Positions 10,488-22,500 of a stretch of DNA of 64,000 bases are shown in pieces. The position numbers and the translations under genes were made by a program. The notes beneath the pieces were generated by a model. It did no database searches, had not been told where the DNA came from, and saw nothing but the letters and a program-made list of their open reading frames with translations. The stretch is from Undaria pinnatifida (lineage: Eukaryota; Sar; Phaeophyceae; Laminariales; Alariaceae): NCBI GenBank assembly GCA_012845835.1, contig JABAKD010000005.1, forward strand, positions 13,267,205 through 13,331,204. Reading direction: 5' to 3'. Each line of letters starts with the position of its first letter. Position 1 is the stretch's first letter.

Positions 10488-13400
10488 CTGTGCACGGTGG
10501 CGGCATTCACCGTACGGGGTGGGGGGCGGGGGCGGGGGGCGTACTGATTTGTTGCTTGCCTGAGGAATACAACCATTGACGCGCATACCCTTCGAGGCGG
10601 AAGAAACCCGTTCCCACTCCTAAGAATTATAGAGACTCCTCCGACATTTGAGTCGGTCATTTCTATTTTCCCACACATTCATGTTACAAACAAAAAGCGT
10701 ACCTTACGTGCGAGGGGTGGGGGGGTACTCATTTCATGCATAGCCGTACCCTTCCGACCATATACCCTCGCATCCCTACACTATCGGATTTTCACCGACC
10801 AGGCAGACATCGTGTGCACCAAGCGCGAAGCACCGTGAGGTGCTCGGCGTGTTGCATGAAGAGTGAGCTGCATCCTACCAAGAACCACTTGTGAGGCGGA
10901 CACTAAGCCCGAAGCGCCGTGAAGTGTTCGGCGAATCGGGCAGGGGGGGCGGGGGGCGGGCAATACGATCGGGCTCGGGCTTTACACGGTGGACCACTTG
11001 CGCTGCCATTGCCCCGGCGGCGCCGTTGTCCCGGCAACCGAGTCAAATTGGCGCCCATCACATACGTGGATGTGTGATAAGAAACTTCAGATGGGAACAA
11101 AAACTTGAAAAAAGTGACGATCACAGCATCATCGGCCACGAAGAAGCAGAGCCCGCGCTGCTCAGGGATGGAGTATGCGTCCGAACTGAAGCGCAGAGAA
11201 GCTGTGAAACACGGCTTGCACCACGACAATAATTGTACTTGGAAGTATTGTTGCACGCCCCTCCTACACGCATGGCGTCACCATTTCTTTTCTTTCCTTT
11301 TTTTTCTTTTGGTCGCGACCTCTGGGTCCAAACAGGATTGAGCGTTACGCATCTACCGACTGAAGGTCCGGTACCATTAAACTATGGTAATATGGTACTA
11401 TCGTAGAAATCGATATTGCATTATTAACAGTCGCAATTATTAATAGCCACTACTTGACTATTACTCATTATTAGTCACTATCACGCACTCTGTTTCAAAA
11501 GAGCCACTGGCGCGCGTGACCTTCTTCCCTGCGCTTTTCAGTTTTGCGACACCCACGTCCATACCGCCATGGGTGTTTTGTCCCGCTGCGCAAACAATAA
11601 ATGATAAACTATAGTGTAGTTTTTCGCAATAGGTGTCAGGAGACGGCACTTTCAGCCCTTGACCGACGGCAATTTTCCAATAACTTACCTTGACTGACGC
11701 CAAACTACTAGGTTTTAGTGTGGAGGATGTCAGGAGACGGCACTGTCAGTCCTTGCCCGACGGTAATTTTTCAACCATTTACTTCGACCGACGCCAAAAA
11801 TACCAGGTTTTAATGTGTAACGCATGGTTCTATTAATTTCACCGCTTCACGTTTTCCTTGACAGACCGTCTCCCGACATGGTTGGTTTTGAGTGACGTCT
11901 TACCGTAAGGCGAAACTCGGTACGAGCGAAATTGGCGGGGGGTACCCTCTGTATCGCAGCCTTCGTCCGCCGCAGGACTTTTTTTTATTTTTCCCCGCTG
12001 TAGAAGCGTGCTACGATAGACGAAGCATTTTTGGGGGGGCTGAAACAGTTTTTGAATAACGGGACTCCTTACCCTATGAATAAAATCGTCGAAAACTTCC
12101 ACTTGCGTTGCAGTATTTTCCGTTGCATGCCTACTGGGCCATGGGGTTGTCCATCGGGTAGCGCTTTAGGCTCCTTAATCCCTAATCATCGCAATTCGGA
12201 CTTTATTCGGACTTTTGTCTTTTGCAGTATTTTTTTTGTTCATTCGGGTTCGTAGCGCTTTTTTTTTTTTTCATTTTAGCCCAAATCTGTTGTTTCCTCA
12301 GAGGGGTAAAGAATCGCCCCGGTGGCGTATGAGGTCATCCTCGAGCCTGGAATAGGTCAGTTTCGTGGGTTCGAGTCTCCCCGAGTGCATACTCGTATAA
12401 ATTCGTACTCGTAGGGACTTTTTCTTGCGCACAAATTGACTTGCGGAAAGCGCGAGAGCGTGAGCTAGCAACACTCGATGAAAAACGACGAGCAGTGGGA
12501 TTGCTGAACCCTATGCGCAAAAATAAAAGTTGAAGGCAAGAACCGGGGGGTAGAAGGGACGACACCTGTGACCACGGCTTGTCCAGAAGCTGGAAAGTAC
12601 AAGTGTGGAAACAAAAAAGAAGGAAAAAAAAAAATGGTTCATCCAGCCAACAACGTTGCAGGGCAAAAAACAACAATGGTTGGCGCACTCTACCGCAGCA
12701 ACGCCGGTACCGATAGTGCCTGTTTGTGCCAGCCCAACATACCGGCACTATTTAGGCCACCCGCACTGCTGGGAATAGGGTCATTACATAAGAGTTAATA
12801 CTGTAAAGATGGTTCAAGTCGTGCCGAGTGATTTCTCCTGCATTATGGAGGGCAGTGGCACCATTCGACCGGCAGTTCAGAGAGCAGTGGCACTGTTCAA
12901 CCTGCACTACGAAGGGGAGTGGCACTATAAAGCCGGCAGCATAGAGGGCAGTGGCACTTTTCAACCAGCACTATAGAGGGCATTGGCACTATAAAACCGG
13001 CACTACAGGAAGCAGTAGCATTGTTCAACAGGCACTATTGGGAGCCACCCGCCGTACGGCAGAACCCACCTGATACGTTGCGATGATGATGAAGGCCGAA
13101 CCGGGGTTTATGGTGTACATGCCGGGGTATACACTGTCGAACTCCCCGAGGGCGACGCGCGTCATGGTCACGAACGAAATCGTCCAGGTAGCGAATAGTT
13201 CGCTTGAAGGCCCGAAGATGACCCACCCCAGGTTGCTGTTAAAGTCGTGTCGTTGTCGGAGAGCGGTGAACACAACGGCGCTACGCGTTTAATCGTCGCA
13301 TAACATATTGCAATAGCAGCCTTAAAAAATTAGCAAATACATAGTACTCCACTGCTGATTGTACTCCCAAGTATAAGTTTTGTATCGTGCAAAACCGACT

Positions 13401-16400
13401 ACAGCAGACGCTCTTGTCTCCTGAATTTTCTTGTCTCCAGCTCTCTTAAACTGGTGCATCCACTGTATACAGAGGCTAAACTCACGGCGCAGGGCACGCC
13501 TACCTGTACACCCCGACCACCATGAAAAACATGATGAAGAAGTGAACCAGGTGGACCCCGGACGCTGCCAGGACGTCCGTGACGAGGGACAGGCGAGGGT
13601 GAAACCGGAGCATGATGAAAAGCCTGGCCAGGCCGATCATGCTCCCGGCGACGGCCGCGGCGTCTCGCTCCCAGCGGTCAGTGGCCACAACGGAGAGGTC
13701 GTCGCTGAACGCCCGCACCTGTTTTGGCCATCACAAACAACGCAAAAACATTTTATAAACGCGTTTTCTCTCTGGCGTATGGGTAACAATGAAACTTAAG
13801 CTCAGCGGAGTGAGAGGGAATGAGCGGAGAATGAAATTGACGTTGTCGGCGCTCAATGGCCAACGGAGAGATCGTCGCTGAACGCTCGCACCTGTTCATC
13901 GCCACAAAACAGCGCAAAATCGAAAGACAATTTTTTGCGAGAGAGCGAAGGGGACGGGGGAGGGTTGGGGAAGGGGGCGGGGGAGGGGGGTAATCATTTC
14001 AAGCACGGCCGCGGTCCTTAGGACAGCAGACGGGCGAGGGGGGTGAACTCATATCACGCATAGCCATAGTCGCATGGCCATAAACCCTCGCATTTCCACA
14101 ACGCCGGGGAGGAGATGGACGGGGGCGGGGGCGGAATCCGTCGCCTTACAAAATTAGATATTTACCATAATCTTGGGAATCATTTCTCCCTACGTGATAG
14201 GATGCAGAGCGTTCGTAAACTGTCAGCAACCTTATATAGAACAAATGTAACCGTTCACCAACAGACCACATTGGCGGGATTTAAGAGTTGTGTAGACAAG
14301 GTAGTCGTACAGTCTTAGGCGGCTGTGCAGCTACTGCTCCCCATATTTGTCGGGTTCCTGCTGGGCTACTTTTCGCACATTCTTTGAACAATATCGACGG
14401 TTACATCAACGTTTCGGGCGAATATAGAAGGGAAGTGATACACGGACCGAGCTTTTTTTCTTCTTTTTTTCATGCTTTTTGCTGGAAAAAAGATATAGGA
14501 AAAAAATGCTACCATGCTTTCCCCCCCAATAATGCACGCTATGCTCGACAAAAACCCAGCGTTTACGGTACTTTCCACGCCCTTAAACACGTCTAATTGG
14601 GCCAAAAAAACTGCAAGCACAGCAGATATAAGCTTACAACCCATACACGTGACCGGGGTGCTCCATACCTGTCTGGAGGCTTCGTTGTAAGAAAGGGTTG
14701 GCGTCAAGACAAACTCTGACGCCGTGATAGCAGTGGACACCCACAGAGCCAGGTTGACCGCGAACACCGCATCGCCTGTGAAATTAATGACCGTCGCCTG
14801 GCGAACCACAATAGGACGACGAAAACAATCGTTTTGTCCAACGTAAAAAAAACTGTTCAAACTTTGAAGTGCTGCGCGCTGACTATGCCAATAGCAAGCC
14901 GTCGACGAGATAATAGCTGGCCATTGATGCGTATTGCAGAAACAGCAGTGGGAATCCAGAACAACGTCCACCGCGAAAAAAGCATCGTCTATGAAGCAAA
15001 CGATCGTTGCCGGCTGATCGAATCACAAGAGGGCGACGAAAACAACCGTTTTGTCCGAGAACAAAAATGAAGATATTTATGTTAATGTGCCGTCTGCCGT
15101 TTCCGTCAAGCGAGAATCGCCTGCGCGTTCTCTTTTCGCTACTGCTGTGGGTTGGCCGACTACGTCACCCACTAGCTAATGGATGACTACCAAAAGGTAT
15201 TGCAGTAACAGCAGTGGAAACGCAAGAAAAACAAGGTTGACCGCGGACACCGGATCGCCTGTGAAGAGAACGATCGTTGCCTGGCGGGGACGATGAGAAC
15301 AACCACCGCCTGACACAGCAAAAACAACCAGGTAAGCCATTTTCAAGGCATACCACAGGTCATGGCCTACCCGCGGTTCAAAGCTCTTCACAGGTCATGA
15401 CCCGACCCGCGGGTCGAGCCAGGAGGTGTTGGAAATGCCACGGGACGGGACGGGTCGAATCGGGTCGGGTCAGGAGGTGCTTGAAATCTCACGGATCGGG
15501 TCGGGTCGGATCGGGTCGGGTCGGATCGGGTCGGGTCGGATCGGGTCAAGACGTTTTCTATTCTCACGGATCGGGTCGGATCGCCCTGACCCCGACCCCA
15601 CCCGCGGAAGGTGACCCGACCCGTGAAAAAAAACTGGTTTTTTAATGTGTCATTTGGCCTTTAACGCCCATCGCCTGGGTCTTTTCTCTTCGCTAGGGTT
15701 GTGAGGTGGCTGACTGTAAGCCGACAAGTTGCTCGTTGGCTAGTCATGCCGGTAAAGTGAACGGTTGTGACCAGACGATCAAACCACAACGAACGACGAG
15801 AAAAACCATGTCCGACACAGCAAATTGTAAGATATTTGAACGTGGGAGTGGCCTCCTACCGTGGTGATGGGTATCCTCCTGAAGCTTATTCTGAGCCGAT
15901 GTCGTCCGTCTTTCAATTCCTTGACTAGGTGCTTCAAGTCCTTACCTGGCAAGCGTCAAAGTTACAAAAAAAGAATAGTTATAAACCGGAGAAAGGCCGG
16001 CAAAGGGCGAAAGGACACAAGAAACCACCGTCACACGCCAAAACAAACACAGCCAAAACAAAAACATCAAACCACACCACACCACACCACACCACACAAC
16101 ACCACACCACACCACACCGCACCACACCACACCGCACCACACCATGCCACGCCACGCCACACTACGGCACACAAAGGCGTCGAGCCCCTCACCAACGTAG
16201 TGAGCCAGCATGATGGTGAACGCAATCATGGCGACGGCTCGGCAAACGACGACCGCGGATGTCCCGAAAAAGTAGGGCATCGAAAAAGCCTGGACATCCT
16301 TGGATATTTGGACCTCTCCTCCTGGAGACAACAGACCAAAAAAACGAGGAGGGGCCGGCGGGGGCGTGGGGGGGGCGGGGGTACTCTTCTCACGCATAGC

Positions 16401-16501
16401 CGTAGTCGTATGACCATAGACCCTCGCATTCCTACAACGCCGGGAAGGGGCACGTCGGGTTCAACCGAGCATTAAGACATGGCGTGCATCAAGCGCGCGG
16501 G

Positions 16502-16536
<35 letters not shown>

Positions 16537-19500
16537 ACTAATTTCATGCATAGTCGTAGATCGTATGAACATAGCCATTAGACCGTCGCATTCTTAATGC
16601 AGGGACGGAGCACGTCGAGTTTTCACCAACCAGGCAGATACCGCGTGCACCGAGCGCGAAACGCCGTGAGGTGTTCGGCGCGTCGCATGAAGGACGAGCT
16701 GCATTCTGCTGAGAACCACTCATGAGGCGGACTTCCGCACCTTGTGCGTACTTTCTTGCATACAGTATGGATGACAGCTTCCAACTTGACTCTTTCGTTT
16801 TCTGGTGTGGTCACTCCCAGAGACAGCAACAGGGATGCTATGATACCGCCTCGTGGGCGCCTGAACATATGCACACGACTTGATATCACCCACCTTGCGC
16901 GAAGTTAACTCCTTCGAGACTCCAGAGGGCAAAAATATCGACGAAAATTGACGCTTACGGCATCGGCCACTGCTGGTTGGCGATGATGACAAGATTGGTG
17001 TCCGAACGACGACGCCAACAATGCAAAGGCTCGTACGGGACGGGCGCAGACAGCAGGATCCTGCTTGTACCGCTGCGCGCTCACGCTACCGACAGGCGCT
17101 TGAACGTATCGCAATTGTTTTTTTGGTCGCTATACTATAATCAATACATATATACTATAATCAAGATATATATATACTATATTGAATATATCTATACTAT
17201 AACCAATATATCTATACCATAATCAAGTTATCTATACTATAATCAATATCTCTATACTATTAATACAATCAGGATATAATCGAGTCCCAAAAGGATTAAG
17301 GGCCTCTACTCCCACCACCATTGGCGCAACTAATGACGCGCGCTACGCTGGGGATGGACTTTGTTTGCCAAAACACTGGTAACCGACGGTACGCTGTCCT
17401 CCTCCTCAACCCTCTTCAATCGAGGGGAACAAACCTACGGTAGGGCTTTTTTGTGCAGTGGCTCTTGGGGTAACTCCCGCGAGCAAAGTTCCCCCATATT
17501 CATTTCGCGGTCTTAAGAGTCCCTAGGTAAAACAATAATGCTCTTGCGATATTTATAGTCCTGGTAAGGTTTTAACTTTGCGATGTGGATCCGCAACGGA
17601 ACGTTTAGCTACACCGCGCCAAGCGAATCGCCCAAAGCCGTTTCGCCGGTGAGGTACAGAGTCACTCGCGCGAGGGGTGAAAACCCAGTGCCTCGTAGTG
17701 AAAAAAAAGGAGGTGAAGTAGCCAATATCAATCGAGCAGCATTCGTGTTGCCCTATTTTTGACGCGGGCTGCCATAGAGGTATACTTTTCGGCCAGCAGA
17801 TTTTCTGATTTGAGCGTGAGAGTTCCTCGCCCGAAAAACCACCAACCATCGTTGGGATCCCATGGGTGTTCAGTTACGACAATGGCGTAGTTCATCGGGT
17901 TGAACGCGTGCTACGATAGAGGTATACCTTGTTTTGGCGAAATCACTTTCTGAATGACCGGGCTCCTTAACCCAGAATCGTAGGGAAAAAAATAAATAAT
18001 AGGCCATTGATTTTTTGCACGATTCTCGTTGTGTACCTAGGCCATGGGATACTTTCATCCGGGATCAAAACGGTTATATTTTCAATCCGGGATCAAATCA
18101 GTTTTTGGGTTAGGAAATGTCTTAAGCTCCCAAAATGAGGAAACCTCAGAAAAAACAATGGTTGGTGCACCCCTCTCGTAGCACACGTCTTTGTGGCAAA
18201 AAACATATTTGCTCGGTGAGGTAGAGCCCCTTAAGCAAGGAAGGTGCCTCAAAAAACAATGGTCGAAGGTGCACCTGCACGGTACTGTTGGCACTGCAGT
18301 AGTAGTAGCATGCGTATTTGCTTATTGTATGCCGAGATCAAGGGTTGCACCTTATCATTTGCCCAGAAAAACTTTTGGCTTTGAGGTATGGAGGTCCTGA
18401 AGCGATTGGCCTCGGAACGTTTAGGCGCATCGAGTCATCCTACGCTAGGCGCGTAGCAAAAGTTTCTGAGTTCCTGACATGAGGGGCTCCATACCTCACC
18501 CAAAACATGAATTCGCTCGCGCAACCCGACCAGCATTTCTATGAGCTAGTCGTTGTTGATAAACCATAATAATAGTCCTATAACAAACACGTACAATGGT
18601 CGTACTAACCGATAGTTCCACACTTGAGGACCTCAACTGGCAAGGTATACCTTTTTTTGGCTAGGAAAGTGCAATTCCTACCGTGGGATGACTGCAACTC
18701 CGGGATTGCTACGGTCGCCTGTGTGTCGAAAGACAACACGGGGCACACCTTACCCCGTCTGGAGAATATTCTCCGTACCTACGGGAAACATGGTGATGTC
18801 GGCGGACGAGAACAGCCTGTCATTCTGACCCCTGTAAGTTGAAGTTGAATCTCAACAAAGGTGTTGAACCGCAACAAAGGCGTTGAACCGCAACGAAACC
18901 GTCCTTACAGCGTCGGTGATCACAGCCATAAATATTTCAGCTGAAAAGTGATACCTCTACCCCCAGCTGGCCTCCTTTCCCAAGGAAAACATTAAGGACA
19001 ACATGGGGTCCACACACGACCTTGTCCCGTCCGGTCCCCGGTCTGATTCCCTAAAGAAAAAATGCCGGTGATGCCGACGGACGTGAACAGGCCATATTTC
19101 TAGCCGTGGTATGTGTTGAACGGCAACGAAACCATCCTTACAGCGTCGGTATCACAATCAGAAATGTTTTGGACAGAAAGTGCGCTGCTACTCCTACCTC
19201 GCCTGGTCCCATGGCCTCCTTTTCCAAGGAATACCCTATTACACCCCGTCTGCAGGTTTTGATCACTTCCACTTTAGTTTCCTAGTTGTATCGAAGGTTT
19301 TTGGCTACAGACACGGTGCACAAACGTAGAAGGCTACCATGTTGTCCCCCTAAACGTGTTCCCAATGCTCGAAAAAAAAGAGCAATTGTGCTCGTTTGAT
19401 GTTCTTACGAGTAAAGCCCGCAAATAACCCCAAAATAATTGCTGCCGGATAGTGGTGTAATGGTGTAAGTCTTCCCCGTCTGATCCCCGGCCTCCTTACC

Positions 19501-22500
19501 TAACGAAAACCTGGCGGTTATGTCGACGGACGAGAACAGGCCGTCCTTCTGCCCGTTGTAAGTGTTGAATCGCAACGAAATCGTCCTCGTAGCGTCGGTA
19601 ATTACGCCGCCTCCGCCGAGGACGGCCAACAGCCCGCAAAGGCTGAGGTTAAGGCCGATGTTGAACAGCCCCACGTCGGTCGTAAGGCTGTACACCAACC
19701 CTTGCCCTGCGTGCCCTGCAAGTGAGCGGGGGAAAGCAAGTGGGGGATAAAATGAAAGCGAAGAGGCAAAAAACAAAACTCAGGACGAGGTAACACGCGT
19801 CGTTGTTTGTGGCTGTCGTTGCTGCATGTCTATCTAAGATCTGACGGTGTTTCGCGACGGAGGTGAGGCTGTACACTAAACGCATTCCTGCATACGCTGC
19901 TTCGGTAAACTTGGACGGCGTTTCGCCGGGGGGAGCGAAATCAAGTGCGGGGGGTGAAAGAGAAAGCGACGAGACAAGGTAAACGCCAGGAAAAGGTAAC
20001 ACGACTATTGCATTTTGGGTTTGTCTTTCGTATCTGCATAATGCCTCCCTACCGACGGTGGGTCTTTTGCCACGGTGGTAACGCTGTACACTCATTCTTG
20101 CCCTGCCTACCCTGGCTACGTTCAAGTGGAGCCGGAAGCACATTGGGGCGAGCGAAGCGAACGCGACGAGGCAAGAAAAAACTCAGGTCAACGTAAGACA
20201 TAGCCCGCACTGCGCAGTGGTAACACTCTTGCTAGCCAGGTAACACTGTACACTAAACCTTGCCCTACGTACCCTGCTTCGGTACAAGTGGGGCGGGGCG
20301 GGTCAAAGCGAAAGCGAAAACGACGAGACAACAAAAACGTCAGGACATGACAATGTACGACATAGCTCGTGTTTCCACCGCGCAGTGGTGCACACTCTTG
20401 ATACTCTAGTAACGCTGTACTGTAAACGTTGCCCTACGTACCTTACGGTTAGGGCTAAGGTGAGGGTTAGGGATAGGCTAACCCTAAGCTTCAGTACAAC
20501 AAGTTGTGGCGGAAGCGCGTGATGGCGACAAAAAGTGAGCGCGAAAGCGACAGCGACGTGACAAGTCAAAGTCAGGGCAAGACATGGTGGTATATAGCCC
20601 GCGCTCAGGCCGCAGCGACATTCTTGGGTCAAAGCCTACCAGCCAATGACCACGAGTAATAAGCCAACGGAGTCGGGATTGACACGCCGTAGGGGAAAGT
20701 ATCGACCCAGGAGATAATCGTTGTATTTCTTGCGTTGTTGGAGCTGTCGATATTAGGAGGATTTCTGAACCGGGGATGGGGCCCTCTCTCCCCCGTGTGC
20801 GAGGGAAATGACGCCATTGGTTAGTGAGCTTGTATCATCCTCCTCGGGTGGAACGGCGCTGTGGAGCTCGAAGCAATCAGCGATTCTAGCCAATGGAACT
20901 AGGGTTTTCACACCGTGGGGGGCGGTGTCGACACGAGAGAACTCGGTTTCTTCCCTGGTTTGTCTAATTTCTAGAGATATGGAATGACCCCTGGACTGGG
21001 GATGGGACCCAATCGTCCCCGGGTGGAAATGGCTCTATAATATATGAACCCCAGCCAATCAGAGATCGGCCGGTCGGTGGGGTTGGGAATTTCCACACTG
21101 TGCGGAGAGGTATCAATCCTGGTGATATATCCGTGTTCGTTCCGGGGTTGTCTGAGTGGTATATATGTGAACGGATTATGATTCTGGGAATAGACCCTAT
21201 CGTCCCCAGATGACGGTTACTTTATGTGCGATCCCCGGCCAATGAGCGACCAACACTCAGACAAAAAGACCCTACCAGGTATTATATGTTTTCATTTTCG
21301 TCTAAAACTCGATCGAGCCTAAAATTCTTAACCGCCAAATGGTTTGTTCAGTGCTGTCGCGCACTACTAATATTTCATCGACCAGACAAGATTGGTCTAC
21401 AGCAACAAGCAGCAGCATTATTATATTAGCATTCGAGGAATTGAATGAGAAAGGCAGCGACACCGTGTTTCACGCCTATACCATCGTCAGCAAGTCTCTC
21501 CACGATCACTATCACACACAGAGACACAGTCGGTCTGTGAGCCTCAGATCTGAGATATTATGGTGTAATGCATGTAGTAGCAGCAGCTGGCTCTGTGCGC
21601 GTCTGTCAGTGGCCACGTAGAGAACATGCAGCAAACATTTGGTCATCTCCTTGCTGGCCCTGGATGCTTGGTTGAGTCGAAACGTCAGGAAACGCACTCG
21701 AAACGTCTCTTCGTGGCCAGACTAGAGGGTCGGTCTGCGTGGGCTCGGATTTATCCGATTGAAATATATAGGATGAGCTCGGAATCGGATTCACGCAAGA
21801 AACGGAGAAACGGAGGAAACGACAGAAGAAGCAAGTAGTCCACTGTTAGTCTATACCAATCTCTTGGCGTTACTTTACGTTCTACACGCGTAGACTATGT
21901 GTTGTGTGGTAACGATCTTTACTCCATCGAACGTTGAATCGAACAAGTCGAAGTGCTGCCCTGCCCTACCCATGCGGGGCCCTTGTAGTACCTTACAATA
22001 CTGCCCTGAATAGTGCCTTCCAGTAGTGCCCGTGCCCTGAACAGGGTCTTCTAATAGTGCCGGTGCCCTAGGAATAATGTGGGTCTATTGGACTAGCGCA
22101 AACCAGCAATATCGGGAGCCCCCCGTTGTACACGGTGGACAACTCTTACCTTCGTTAACATCGAGAAGGCCGAAGCGGTTCATGGCGGACACGTCCACCT
22201 TTTTGGAGCTGCCGGTATCTCGATAACAGTTGCTGTAAAAGCTGTCCTTGTAGGTGTTGTCGCAATCGCCTTCTTCGTAGTAGGTCCACTCCATCAAAAG
22301 CTGCTCTCGTCACCAAAATATCAACGTTCCACCGAAACGTTGGTGAATGCACCACGTTCGATTGCACCGAATCGCAGGGAGGAACAGGGAAGGCAAGGGA
22401 CAAGAAAACGGTCACTGCAAGACCTTCGTCAAACGCTATTTGTGGACCAAAGCCGTCCTATCCGAGCCGACCAACATTCCACCGAAACGTTGGTGATTGT

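Larger units (their letters stand above)
14669..15830 (-). repeat. Tandem copies of the S3 exon edge
   Basis: The block acceptor + first half of the S3 exon + about 80 bases of intron (including ACGATCGTTGCCTGGCG) recurs with starts at 14775, 14988, 15258 and 15750. Only the first keeps an open exon and a normal donor. Removing the inserted MITE-G (about 243 bp) makes the spacing 213-270 bases throughout. Confidence 0.75.

Noticed and set aside
16070..16168. CRISPR-like regular repeat
   Set aside because: It is a simple ACACC microsatellite without spacers; other tandem arrays here also lack unique spacers.
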